Source: Nocardia nova SH22a
GTDB taxonomy: Bacteria > Actinomycetota > Actinomycetes > Mycobacteriales > Mycobacteriaceae
Direction of reading: 5' to 3'
DNA: 64,000 bases
Assembly: GCF_000523235.1 (NCBI RefSeq)
Contig: NZ_CP006850.1
Location: forward strand, 2,914,001-2,978,000
This document shows positions 35,803-44,545 of the stretch, piece after piece; position 1 is the stretch's first letter; each line of letters begins with the position of its first letter. The position numbers and the translations under genes are program-made. The notes under the pieces were generated by a model. That model saw nothing but the letters and a program-made list of their open reading frames with translations. It ran no database searches and was not told the origin of the DNA.

Positions 35803-37155
35803 TCAGGAACCGACTCGCTCCACCAGCGCCACTTTCACATGATCCGGGCGCTTCAACGTTCCGTCCGGCACCAGTTCGACGATGGTCTTCACATTCAGCG
35901 CCGAGCGGACCCGATCCTCGATGGCGGCCTTCAAGGCGGTCTGCCGGTCCGGGCTCATCCCGGCGGCGTGCTCCACGACGAGGGGGAGTGGCCGCTGCGT
36001 CGAGTGGCCCTCGAAGTCCGCGCGAATGCGCATCTCGCCGGTCGTCTCCGGCTGCATCTCGACCACGAGTTGCTTGATCGCGGACGGGAACAGATTGATA
36101 CCGCGCACGATCAGCATGTCGTCCGTGCGCCCGACGCAGCGGACCTTGTAACCCGTTCGGCCACAAGCGCAGTCGGTGCCGGTGACGACCACGTGATCGC
36201 GGGTGCGGAAGCGCAGCAGCGGCGAGGCCCGGCGGCGCAGCGCGGTGTAGACCAGTTCGCCCTGGGCGCCTTCGACCGGATCGACGATATCGCCGCTGAC
36301 CGGGTCGATGAGTTCGGCGACCATCAGATCGGGGGAGAGGAAGTGCATGCCCTCACCGGCCTCGCATTCGCCCCAGTAGGTGCACGCGATATCGGTGCCG
36401 CCCAGCATCTCTCGTGCGGTGGCGCCCCACAGCGATTCCAATCGCTGCCGCACCGCGGGCAGGCCGCCGCCGGGCTCACCGCCGACGCTGATGGCCCGGA
36501 CGCCCAGATCGCGGGCCTTCTGTCCGACGATCTCGGGCGCCTGTTCGGCCAGATAGGTGAGGAAGTACGGAGTGCCGATCAGTGCGTCCGGACGCTGGTC
36601 GGCCTGGACCCGCAGCAATCGCTCGGCCCCGGCCTCGGCGCCGATCGGAATGTCCACGATGCCCATGTGCTGCAGGATCTGGACCACCGGCAGGCCGCCG
36701 ACGAAGCCCTTGCTCATGCCGAAGGCGTGCAGCAGCCGGTCGCCCGGGCGGAAACCGTTGGCGTACAGCGCTCGTGCGCCCAGCTCGGACCAGGTCTCGA
36801 TATCGCCGCGGGTCAGGCCCACATAGCTGGGGCTGCCGGTCGTCCCCGACGACGCCTGGATCTGCACGATCTCCTCGCGAGCAGCCGCGACGTGCGATCC
36901 CAGCGGCGGCGTCTGTGCCAGGCTGTCGCGCAACTCCTGCTTCTCGGTGAACGGCAGTCCGGCCAGATCGGCGACCGTGCGCACCTTCGCCGGGGCGACG
37001 CCGTGTTCGGCGAACTTCGCACGGTAGAAGTCGCTGCGTGCGGCGAGGTACTCCATCTGCTCGCGCAGGCGTTCGTTCTGAACGGCCGCCGCATCGGCGG
37101 GGGACGCACCTTCGATTTCGCTCCACCAGGACTCCGAGAACGGAGCTTTACTCAT
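35803..37155 (-). CDS. PaaK-type aryl/acyl-CoA ligase (phenylacetate-CoA ligase family)
   Basis: A 450-residue adenylate-forming ligase of the PaaK family, making an acyl- or aryl-CoA from acid, ATP and CoA. The ATP-binding loop is QASSGTTGSP, the family-specific GMSKGFVGG and GGEPGGGLP segments follow, and RTDDMLIVRGINLFPSAI marks the hinge to the C-terminal domain, with a late lysine in GTLKRPDHVKV. A metal-binding-like CACG motif lies before it. TTTGGAGGAAG precedes the ATG at 37155. Divergent from the aldehyde dehydrogenase at 37491, which could deliver its acid. Confidence 0.88.
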   Translation of the reverse strand: MSKAPFSESWWSEIEGASPADAAAVQNERLREQMEYLAARSDFYRAKFAEHGVAPAKVRTVADLAGLPFTEKQELRDSLAQTPPLGSHVAAAREEIVQIQASSGTTGSPSYVGLTRGDIETWSELGARALYANGFRPGDRLLHAFGMSKGFVGGLPVVQILQHMGIVDIPIGAEAGAERLLRVQADQRPDALIGTPYFLTYLAEQAPEIVGQKARDLGVRAISVGGEPGGGLPAVRQRLESLWGATAREMLGGTDIACTYWGECEAGEGMHFLSPDLMVAELIDPVSGDIVDPVEGAQGELVYTALRRRASPLLRFRTRDHVVVTGTDCACGRTGYKVRCVGRTDDMLIVRGINLFPSAIKQLVVEMQPETTGEMRIRADFEGHSTQRPLPLVVEHAAGMSPDRQTALKAAIEDRVRSALNVKTIVELVPDGTLKRPDHVKVALVERVGS

Positions 37156-37490
37156 TCTTCCTCCAAAACTCTGCCCGAGGTTCAACGGGTGCCCGATCCT
37201 TTACGGACGAGCGCTGCCGGGAACGCGGGTACGCATGCTGTCCGGGTGAAAGGGATACGACAGCGTTCGATGTGCACCGACTGCCGGGCAGTAGGGCCCA
37301 CGGCAAACCGGACTTCATGATATCCAGGATTCCGGCGATTCGAAAGATGAAAGCGGTTCGAATATTACGAATCGCGAATTCATATTTCGCCAATTGGAAT
37401 ATCTATGAGTACGGAATAACCTCGCTGTGATCGGGACCGCGGCACTGCCGGGTTCATGACGCACTGTCGATCATCCCGGGAGCAGACAAT
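37156..37490. promoter_or_regulatory. Divergent control region, PaaK-type ligase / aldehyde dehydrogenase
   Basis: A 335-bp gap. The stretch 37335-37410 is AT-rich and carries repeated GATTCG, TTCGAA and CGAAT words (for example TTCGAATATTACGAAT at 37357-37372), suggesting clustered regulator sites. Nothing else is recognised. Confidence 0.4.
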
Positions 37491-38951
37491 ATGGTGTGGC
37501 AAGGTGAATACGACCGGTTGTTCATCGGCGGCCGGTGGGTGACGCCGTCGACCGACGAGGTCATCGAGGTGATCTCCCCGTACACCGAGAAACCGATCGC
37601 ACGGGTACCGGCCGGTGCAAATGCCGATGTCGACGTCGCCGTGGCCGCCGCGCGGACGGCATTCGACCGCGGGCCGTGGCCGCGGATGCCGCTAGCCGAT
37701 CGCATCGAGGTGATGGGCAGGCTGAGCGCGCAGATGCACGCCGCCGAAACCTCCATGGCCGAACTCGTGACCGCCGAAATGGGTTGCCCCATCACGCAAT
37801 CGCACGGAATCCAGGCGGCGCGGCCGCGTTCGATCGTGGACGCGATGATCGAGCTGGCGCGGGATCATCCGTTCGACGAGATCCGCGAGGCGCCTTCCGG
37901 GCGCGCACGGGTCACCCGCGAGCCGGTCGGCGTACTGGCGGCGATCGTGCCGTGGAACGCACCGCATCTGGTGACGATGATGAAACTGGCCCCGGCGCTG
38001 CTGGCGGGATGCACCGTCGTGCTGAAACCCTCGCCCGAGACGCCCTTGGACGCCTATCTCCTCGCCGAACTCCTCTCCCGCGCCGGGCTGCCCGACGGCG
38101 TCGTGAATATCGTTCCCGCGCATCGTGAACCGAGCGAGTATCTGGTGACCCATCCCGGCGTCGACATGGTGTCGTTCACCGGGTCCACCGGCGCGGGCCG
38201 CCGGATCGGCTCGCTGTGTGGTGGCCTCGTCCGGCGGGTCGCGCTGGAACTGGGCGGCAAGTCGGCCGCTGTCGTTCTCGACGATGCCGATCTGGAATCC
38301 ACTGTCTCGGCCCTGCGGACGGGAGCGTTCCGCAATACCGGGCAGGTGTGCAGTTCCAAGACCCGGGTGGTGGTATCCCGCAGGCGCGCAGCGGAATTCG
38401 CCGATGCGCTGCGCGATGCGACCGAGGGTATGCCGGTGGGAGATCCGTCCGATCCCCGTACCGAATTCGGCCCGTTGGTGTCGTCGCGGCAGCGTGAAGC
38501 GGTCGAGGGGTACATCCGGTCCGGGCGTGCCGAAGGCGCCACCGTCGTCCTGGGAGGTGGGCGGCCGCACGGGCTGGACACCGGCTGGTTCGTCGAGCCG
38601 ACCATCTTCGCCGGGGTGCGCCCGGATATGCGTATCGCGCAGGAGGAGATCTTCGGGCCGGTGCTGTCGATTCTCGAATACGACACCGAGGACGAGGCGA
38701 TCGAGATCGCCAACGACTCCTCGTACGGACTCAACGGCGCGATCTTCACCGCCGATCCGCAGCACGCGGTCGCGCTGGCCGAGCGGATCCGCACCGGAAC
38801 CGTGGAGATCAACGGTAATCCGGTGGGGTTGGCCGCGCCCGTCGGCGGTGTCAAGGACAGCGGTGTGGGCCGGGAACTCGGGCCCGAGGGTTTCGACGAG
38901 TTCATCGAATTCAAATCGATCGGCCTGCCACGCGATCTCGCCCTCGGATGA
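37491..38951 (+). CDS. Aldehyde dehydrogenase
   Basis: A complete 486-residue aldehyde dehydrogenase with VPWNAPH, FTGSTGAG, ELGGKSAA (general-base glutamate), GQVCSSKT (nucleophile cysteine) and EEIFGPVL. The C-terminal GGVKDSGVGRELG is also typical. It opens the forward run leading to the racemase (33 bases downstream) and the retro-aldolase cassette. It is therefore likely to supply acids for CoA activation by the divergent PaaK-type ligase. CCGGGAGCAG lies just before its ATG. Confidence 0.92.
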   Translation: MVWQGEYDRLFIGGRWVTPSTDEVIEVISPYTEKPIARVPAGANADVDVAVAAARTAFDRGPWPRMPLADRIEVMGRLSAQMHAAETSMAELVTAEMGCPITQSHGIQAARPRSIVDAMIELARDHPFDEIREAPSGRARVTREPVGVLAAIVPWNAPHLVTMMKLAPALLAGCTVVLKPSPETPLDAYLLAELLSRAGLPDGVVNIVPAHREPSEYLVTHPGVDMVSFTGSTGAGRRIGSLCGGLVRRVALELGGKSAAVVLDDADLESTVSALRTGAFRNTGQVCSSKTRVVVSRRRAAEFADALRDATEGMPVGDPSDPRTEFGPLVSSRQREAVEGYIRSGRAEGATVVLGGGRPHGLDTGWFVEPTIFAGVRPDMRIAQEEIFGPVLSILEYDTEDEAIEIANDSSYGLNGAIFTADPQHAVALAERIRTGTVEINGNPVGLAAPVGGVKDSGVGRELGPEGFDEFIEFKSIGLPRDLALG

Positions 38952-38984
38952 CACGAAAACGGTTGCACCAGTTACGGAGTGGAC

Positions 38985-40139
38985 ATGAGTGATTCGGCGG
39001 GCCCGCTGTCGGGCGTCAAAGTTGTCGAACTGGGCGGAGTCGGGCCGACCCCGTTCTGCTGTCAGCTGCTGTCGGATCTCGGCGCGGACATCATCCGCAT
39101 CGATCGCCCGGTCGGCTACGACGGTGGCGCGCCGATCGAACCGCGCTTCGACCTGCTCAACCGGGGGCGGCGCAGTGCGGCCATCGATCTGAAGAAGCCG
39201 CAAGCCGTTGCGGCCGTGCTCGATCTGGTGCGCCGCGCCGATGTCCTGATCGAGGGTTTCCGGCCCGGTGTCGCCGAGAAATTGGGCCTGGGACCCGACG
39301 AGTGCGCGGCGGTCAATCCCGGACTGGTCTACGGCCGGATGACGGGCTGGGGACAGGAGGGACCGCTCGCGCAGGCGCCTGGGCACGACATCAATTACAT
39401 TGCGCTGACCGGAGTTCTGCATTCGATCGGGCCCGCCGGTGGCCCGCCCGCGATTCCGCTCAATCTGGCCGGTGACTTCGGCGGTGGTTCGCTGTATCTG
39501 GCCTTCGGTATCGTCGCGGCCCTGCTGGAGCGGCACAGCTCGGGACGCGGACAGGTGATCGATGCGGCGATGGTCGACGGCTCGGCATCGCTGATGACGC
39601 TGTTCTACGGAATGCACGCCGCCGGATACTGGCGCGACGAGCGCGGCGTGAATCGCCTGGATTCCGGTGCGCCCTGGTACAACACCTACCGCACCCGTGA
39701 CGACCGGTGGCTGGCCATCGGTTCCAACGAAGCGCGCTTCTGGCGCAACACACTTCGGGTCCTGGGGCTGGACGAGGCCGAGATGCCCGACCAGCACGAC
39801 CGATCGCGGTGGCCGGAAATGCACGAGCGGCTGGCGGCGGTGGTCGCCACCCGCACCCGGGACGAATGGTGTGCCCTCGCCGAGCGCCAGGATGTGTGCC
39901 TCGCGCCGGTGCTGTCGCTGACCGAGGCGCCGCACCATGCGCATCTGCGTGCGAGAGAAACGTTCATCGAGGTCGACGGCGTGGTGCAGCCCGCGCCCGC
40001 ACCCCGCTTCAGCCGCACACCGGGCGCGGTGCAGCGGCCACCGGCGCGTCCCGGTGAGCATACCGACGAGGTGCTCGGCGACTGGGGATTCACCCCGGAG
40101 CAACTGGCCGCATTACGTGCCGCGGAGGCCATTGCCTGA
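38985..40139 (+). CDS. Alpha-methylacyl-CoA racemase-like (family III CoA-transferase fold)
   Basis: A 384-residue cytosolic enzyme with the family III CoA-transferase fold. The known racemase residues are recognisable: the histidine in GHDINYIALTG, the aspartate in QVIDAAMVDGSASL and the glutamate in AIGSNEARF. The APWYNTYRTRDDRWLAIG block is also typical of mycobacterial MCR. Racemases interconvert (2R)- and (2S)-methyl branched acyl-CoAs so that acyl-CoA dehydrogenase can act. The ATG at 38985 has GGAG at ideal distance; an earlier GTG is less likely. It is followed after 165 bases by the dehydrogenase. Confidence 0.88.
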   Translation: MSDSAGPLSGVKVVELGGVGPTPFCCQLLSDLGADIIRIDRPVGYDGGAPIEPRFDLLNRGRRSAAIDLKKPQAVAAVLDLVRRADVLIEGFRPGVAEKLGLGPDECAAVNPGLVYGRMTGWGQEGPLAQAPGHDINYIALTGVLHSIGPAGGPPAIPLNLAGDFGGGSLYLAFGIVAALLERHSSGRGQVIDAAMVDGSASLMTLFYGMHAAGYWRDERGVNRLDSGAPWYNTYRTRDDRWLAIGSNEARFWRNTLRVLGLDEAEMPDQHDRSRWPEMHERLAAVVATRTRDEWCALAERQDVCLAPVLSLTEAPHHAHLRARETFIEVDGVVQPAPAPRFSRTPGAVQRPPARPGEHTDEVLGDWGFTPEQLAALRAAEAIA

Positions 40140-40178
40140 CGGGTATTCGCCCGCCCGGAAATCCGTGCGGAGCGTGTT

Positions 40179-40202
40179 CGAATCCGTCGAATCGTGGATT
40201 CG
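40179..40202. promoter_or_regulatory. Inverted repeat upstream of the acyl-CoA dehydrogenase
   Basis: CGAATCC and GGATTCG are exact 7-bp inverted copies separated by ten bases, 102 bases before the dehydrogenase ATG. It could be an operator for an internal promoter of the retro-aldolase cassette. Confidence 0.35.
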
Positions 40203-40304
40203 TAACTTATCACTTGGATCGGCCCGACCGGCAGTTTAGCCTTGATTGAGAGAGCGAATCCGAAATCACGGGCCTCATACTTCCCTATCTGGAGTGAAAG
40301 CGAA

Positions 40305-41462
40305 ATGAATTCGAACTTCCTGACCGACTCCCAGGCCGACTGGCTCGATGTCGTCAACAAATTCATGGACAACGAAATCACCGTCGAATATGTGCGCAAA
40401 TGTGATTCGGGCCGGGAATATCCGTACGAGGCATACGAGAAGATCGCGAAGCAGGGCTGGCTCGGCATTCTGATTCCCGAGGAGGAGGGCGGCTCCGGCG
40501 GCGATATCTTCGACTACTCGCTGATGGCCGAGGGCCTGGGCAAGTACGGTTTCGACTTCGCCTGTTCGGTGCTGGTTCCGACGTTCACCGCGATGAACAT
40601 CATCAAGTACGGCACCGCGGAGCAGAAGGCGCGCTACGTCAAGCCGTTCATCGACGGCCAGATCCGGTTCTCGGTGTCGATCTCCGAACCCGACGCCGGT
40701 TCGGATGCCTCCAACACCAAGACCCGCGCCCGTCGCGCCGACAACGGCGACTGGATCGTGTCCGGTCAGAAGCTGTGGTGCAGTGGCGCCGCCGCGAAGG
40801 ACACCGTGATCGCGATGCTGGTGCGCACCGACGCCGACGACAAGCACGGCGGCCTGTCGGTGTTGTTGATTCCCAACGACACTCCCGGCCTGGACATCCG
40901 CAAGCTGCCGACCCTGTCGCGGCACGCCACCGGCACCACCGAGATCTTCCTCGACGAGGTCCGTGTCCCGGCCGACGCGCTGCTGGGCGAGGTCGGCCAG
41001 GGCTGGAAGATCATCACCGAGCACCTGGAGCTGGAGCGGTGCGCGGTCGCCGCGGCCTATGTCGGCAACGCCCAGGAAGCGGTCCGGGCGGCGAACAAGT
41101 ACGCCCACGAGCGCGTCCAGTTCGGTAAGCCGATCTACGAGTTCCAGGTGCTCAAGCACACGCTGGCCGAGAACCAGACCCGCGTCGACGCGGCCCGGTT
41201 GCTCTGCTACCGCGCCGCCAAGATGAAGGCCGAGGGCCTGCCCGCCGCGAGCGAGACCTCGATGGCGAAGCTGTACGGCTCGGAGACCCTCAAGCAGAGT
41301 GCGCTGGACGGCATGCAGATCCTGGGCGGCTACGCCAACCTGCCCGAGGCCGACATGGAGCGCTACCTGCGCGAGAGCATCCAGTCCACCATCGGCGGCG
41401 GCACCTCGCAGATCCAGCGCACCATCATCGCCAAGTCGATGCGCCTGTCCGCGAAAGCGTAA
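40305..41462 (+). CDS. Acyl-CoA dehydrogenase
   Basis: A 385-residue FAD enzyme introducing an alpha-beta double bond into acyl-CoA. Motifs include SISEPDAGSD and WCSGA in the beta domain. The residue of the usual late catalytic base (YEGT) is occupied by glycine (TIGGGTSQ). The alternative base is probably the glutamate in LELERCAV, the site used by isovaleryl-CoA dehydrogenase. That type tends to act on branched chains, fitting the racemase upstream. ATG at 40305 preceded by GGAGTGAAAG. The next gene, MaoC, starts 33 bases after it. Confidence 0.93.
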   Translation: MNSNFLTDSQADWLDVVNKFMDNEITVEYVRKCDSGREYPYEAYEKIAKQGWLGILIPEEEGGSGGDIFDYSLMAEGLGKYGFDFACSVLVPTFTAMNIIKYGTAEQKARYVKPFIDGQIRFSVSISEPDAGSDASNTKTRARRADNGDWIVSGQKLWCSGAAAKDTVIAMLVRTDADDKHGGLSVLLIPNDTPGLDIRKLPTLSRHATGTTEIFLDEVRVPADALLGEVGQGWKIITEHLELERCAVAAAYVGNAQEAVRAANKYAHERVQFGKPIYEFQVLKHTLAENQTRVDAARLLCYRAAKMKAEGLPAASETSMAKLYGSETLKQSALDGMQILGGYANLPEADMERYLRESIQSTIGGGTSQIQRTIIAKSMRLSAKA

Positions 41463-41495
41463 CCGCCTGCCCCGCAGTACTTCTGGAGGAATTCG

Positions 41496-41999
41496 ATGGT
41501 AACCGTCAACAACCGCATCGATATGCCGCTCGACGAGATCGAGGTCGGCACCGTGTTCCGCTCGGGCGGGCGCACGATCACCGAAACCGATGTCGTGAAT
41601 TTCTGTGCCTTCACCGGCAACTGGATCGAGATCCACTCCAATGTGCACTACGCCTCGCAGACGCGGTTCGGTGAGCGGATCGTGCAGGGGTCGCTGACCT
41701 ATTCGGTGATGACCGGGCTGATCCAGTTCGGCCCCTCGATCCAGGCGAACTACGGTATCGACAATCTCCGGTATCTGAAGCCGGTGATCATCGGCGACAC
41801 CGTCTACGCCACCGCCGAGGTGATCGGCAAGAAGAACAAGGACGACAAGTTCGGTGTCGTCACCTTCCTGATGAAGGCGCTCAACCAGGACGGCTACGTC
41901 GTGCAGAAGAGCGAGTGGAGTCTGCTGATGCTGCGCAAGCGCGAGGATCTCGACGCGCTGGTCGGCTCCTCCGTCCCCACCGAACGCCCGAAGGACTGA
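41496..41999 (+). CDS. MaoC-type (R)-enoyl-CoA hydratase
   Basis: A 167-residue single-hotdog hydratase adding water to the enoyl-CoA. The hydratase motif spans residues 37-65: FTGNWIEIHSNVHYASQTRFGERIVQG, with the histidine kept and the usual catalytic aspartate position read as asparagine (FTGNW). That change may lower activity unless a partner supplies residues, as ChsH1/ChsH2 hydratases do. A near-consensus GGAGG ribosome site precedes its ATG. The thiolase-like gene starts five bases after it. Confidence 0.85.
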   Translation: MVTVNNRIDMPLDEIEVGTVFRSGGRTITETDVVNFCAFTGNWIEIHSNVHYASQTRFGERIVQGSLTYSVMTGLIQFGPSIQANYGIDNLRYLKPVIIGDTVYATAEVIGKKNKDDKFGVVTFLMKALNQDGYVVQKSEWSLLMLRKREDLDALVGSSVPTERPKD

Positions 42000-42004
42000 T
42001 TCCT

Positions 42005-43216
42005 GTGCCCTCCACTCCCGTCGCCGCGATCGTCGGCATGGGCGACGCCTACGCCTCGCGGGACAACCGCAAGGACCCCATGCAGCTCGCCGTGGAAGCG
42101 ACCTACGCGGCGCTGACCGACGCGGGTATCCGCAAGAACCAGGTCGACGCGGTCTTCACCGGCCGCTCGCCCTGGGCGGACAAGCGCTCGCAGTGGTCGA
42201 ACATCTTCATCTCGCACATGCACATGCCGGTGACCATCGACAGCGAGATCACCATGCACGGCGCGGGTCTCACCTCGAGTATCGCGATCGCCTCGCAGAT
42301 GATCGCGGCGGGGCAGGCCGAATACGTGCTGTGCCTGCAGAGCGATGCGACCGAGCTGTTCGTCGACGCCGTGGCGATGGGAGCGGAGGCCGATTCCGAT
42401 CCGCAGGTGGAAGTGCCCTACGGCGCCACGATTCCGTCGCTGTACGCGCAGGCGGCGTGCCGGTATTTCCACGAATTCGGCATCACCGAAACCGATTTGG
42501 CGGATGTCGCGATCGCGAATCAGCGGTGGGGCGTGCACCATCCGCACGCCGCCAAGGCCCGCTACGGCGAGATCGACCGGGAGAAGGTGCTGTCCTCGCC
42601 GTACGTGGCCACGCCGCTGCGGCGGTGGATGTGCTCGACCTGGGGCGGTGGCACCGGCGGCGCGCTGATCGTCACCTCGCCCGACAATGTCGGTGACCGG
42701 CAGAACGCGGTCTATGTCCACGGCTACGGCTCGGCGAGTACGCACGAATATCTCACTGACCGAATGAATCTGCGGCACAGCCGTTTCCCCGGCCTCGGCG
42801 CGCTGCCGAATCTGACCCACACCGCGACCGCCGAGGCGGCGCGGCAGGCCTACGGAATGTCCGGGCTCGGCCCGTCCGATATCGACATGCTGCAGCTGTC
42901 GGTCAACTTCGCGCACATGGGCCCGATCGTGCTCGAGGATCTCGGTTTCGCGAAGAAGGGCCACGGCATCGACCTCTACCGCGAGGGCCGCACCGCCATC
43001 GACGGTGATCTGCCGACCGATACCAACGGCGGCTGGCTGTCGTTCGGTCAGCCCGGTATCTCCTGCAATATGGACAGCCTTGTCGAGGCCGTGCGCCAAT
43101 TGCGCGGCACCGCACTGGGAGCGGCACCGGCGAATCGGCCCGAGACCGTACTCGTCCAAGGAGCGGGCGGCATGCTCGCGGCGGGCAGCGTCATGCTGCT
43201 GTCGTCGGCGGCCTGA
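42005..43216 (+). CDS. Thiolase-fold protein lacking the nucleophilic cysteine, Ltp2-like retro-aldolase candidate
   Basis: A 403-residue thiolase-superfamily protein of the lipid-transfer (SCP2-thiolase-like) group. Where thiolases have a CASG nucleophile loop this one reads MHGAGLTSS, so thiolytic cleavage is not expected. The C-terminal catalytic histidine region (GHP) reads GQPGIS. In steroid degradation, Ltp2 with a DUF35 partner performs a retro-aldol cleavage of a tertiary beta-hydroxyacyl-CoA; here the next gene encodes a DUF35 protein. GTG start five bases after MaoC. Its exact product is not known. Confidence 0.85.
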   Translation: MPSTPVAAIVGMGDAYASRDNRKDPMQLAVEATYAALTDAGIRKNQVDAVFTGRSPWADKRSQWSNIFISHMHMPVTIDSEITMHGAGLTSSIAIASQMIAAGQAEYVLCLQSDATELFVDAVAMGAEADSDPQVEVPYGATIPSLYAQAACRYFHEFGITETDLADVAIANQRWGVHHPHAAKARYGEIDREKVLSSPYVATPLRRWMCSTWGGGTGGALIVTSPDNVGDRQNAVYVHGYGSASTHEYLTDRMNLRHSRFPGLGALPNLTHTATAEAARQAYGMSGLGPSDIDMLQLSVNFAHMGPIVLEDLGFAKKGHGIDLYREGRTAIDGDLPTDTNGGWLSFGQPGISCNMDSLVEAVRQLRGTALGAAPANRPETVLVQGAGGMLAAGSVMLLSSAA

Positions 43217-43236
43217 CCAGGGAAAAGGACTACGAC

Positions 43237-43683
43237 ATGAGTGACACACAACCCCTGAACGAGTGGCCGCAGCCCTACCGCCAGCTCGATTCCGAACCGT
43301 ACTGGGCGGCACTGGCCGACGAGCGCCTCACCTACCAGCGCTGCGGCGCCTGCGACGAAGCGGTGTGGCCCGCGCATTCGCACTGCCCGCACTGCGACGC
43401 CGCCGAACTCACCTGGCAGCAGTCGCGGGGCGTCGGAAAGGTATACTCCTACAGCACGATCGGGCGCGGCCCGACGCCGGTGTGGGCGGCGATCGTGCCC
43501 TACACCGTCGGATTCGTCGAACTCGCCGAGGGCTATCACCTGTTCACCCAGATCGAGGGCGACCCCGAAACCATCGAGATCGGGATGCCGGTCGAGGTCC
43601 GTTTCATCGAGCGCGGCGAGCAGAAGCTGCCCGTGTTCGCACGCGCCGCCGACGCGACATCCGTCGAGCCACAACCTCGGTGA
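43237..43683 (+). CDS. DUF35 OB-fold/zinc-ribbon protein, retro-aldolase partner
   Basis: A 148-residue protein. A zinc ribbon, CGACDEAVWPAHSHCPHC (Cys-x2-Cys-x10-Cys-x2-Cys, residues about 36-53), is followed by an OB-fold with GVGKVYSYSTI and TVGFVELAEG. Such proteins bind acyl-CoA and form complexes with thiolase-like proteins, including Ltp2 in actinobacterial sterol degradation. It starts 21 bases after the thiolase-like gene with GGAAAAGGAC upstream. Its stop is 11 bases before the SDR gene. Confidence 0.9.
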   Translation: MSDTQPLNEWPQPYRQLDSEPYWAALADERLTYQRCGACDEAVWPAHSHCPHCDAAELTWQQSRGVGKVYSYSTIGRGPTPVWAAIVPYTVGFVELAEGYHLFTQIEGDPETIEIGMPVEVRFIERGEQKLPVFARAADATSVEPQPR

Positions 43684-43694
43684 GCTGACGAACC

Positions 43695-44498
43695 ATGAAC
43701 GACACACTCACCGGCCGGGTTGCGGTGATCACCGGGGGAACCGGTGGCATCGGCGCCGGGATCGCCGTCCGGCTGGCGGCGCGGGGCGCCGCGGTCGTGC
43801 TGAACGGCCGCGACGAACGCAAGGCGGACCCGGTCCTCGCCGAGATCCGGCGCGGCGGCGGGACCGGTGCGTTCATCGCCGGTGACGTGCGTTCCCGGCG
43901 GGATATGGACGAGCTGGTCGCGAAGACGGCACGTCGTTTCGGCGGGATCGACATCGTCGTCGCGAATGCGGGTGGAAACGACGACGAGGCGCGCACACCC
44001 GAGGTCAGAGGTCCGTTCGCGGAGATCGACCTCGCTCGGGTGACCGCCTTCGCCGCGCAGGCGCTGGCGGCGAAGCTGCTGATCGCGCAGGCGGCGGTGC
44101 CGTATCTGCGGGACCGGGGCTCGGGCAGCATCGTCTTCGTCACCTCCGAGGGCGGCCGGGTCCCGACACCGGGGCAGACGGCCGTCTCGGCCTTCTCCGG
44201 AGGGCTGATCATGGCGAGCAAAGTGCTGGCCAAGGAGCTGGCGCGCGATCGGATCCGGGTGAACTGCGTCTGTGTGACGGTGGTGCGCGACTCGCCTTCG
44301 TGGACAGCGGCTTTCGACAGCGACGACGCGGTCTCGCAACACCATCGTCGCCAGTACGAGAAGATTCTCGAACGTGCCCCGTTCGGCGTGGCCGCACCGG
44401 CCGACATCGGCAATGTGGTGGCCTTCCTGGCCTCCGACGACGCCCACTATCTCACCGGCTCCACGGTCAGCCCGACCGGTGGGCTGACCATTCATTGA
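43695..44498 (+). CDS. SDR-fold protein lacking the Tyr-x3-Lys active site
   Basis: A 267-residue Rossmann-fold protein with an intact cofactor loop TGGTGGIG and NAGG strand, and a serine at FVTSEGG. At the expected Tyr-x3-Lys position the sequence reads VSAFS: aligning AFSGGLIMASKVLAKELA with the classical helix puts valine for tyrosine and serine for lysine. It is therefore probably not an ordinary dehydrogenase; an isomerase, hydratase, epimerase or cofactor-binding structural role is possible. It is inside the retro-aldolase run, 11 bases after DUF35, so it likely acts on a pathway intermediate. Confidence 0.82.
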   Translation: MNDTLTGRVAVITGGTGGIGAGIAVRLAARGAAVVLNGRDERKADPVLAEIRRGGGTGAFIAGDVRSRRDMDELVAKTARRFGGIDIVVANAGGNDDEARTPEVRGPFAEIDLARVTAFAAQALAAKLLIAQAAVPYLRDRGSGSIVFVTSEGGRVPTPGQTAVSAFSGGLIMASKVLAKELARDRIRVNCVCVTVVRDSPSWTAAFDSDDAVSQHHRRQYEKILERAPFGVAAPADIGNVVAFLASDDAHYLTGSTVSPTGGLTIH

Positions 44499-44545
44499 CC
44501 GGGAGCCGGGCGAACGACCGTGGCTCACGAGCAGAGGTTTCAACG

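Noticed and set aside
37692..40103. 803-codon minus-strand open frame
   Set aside because: It is the antisense shadow of the aldehyde dehydrogenase and racemase genes, a usual effect of high third-position GC; no domain can be recognised.
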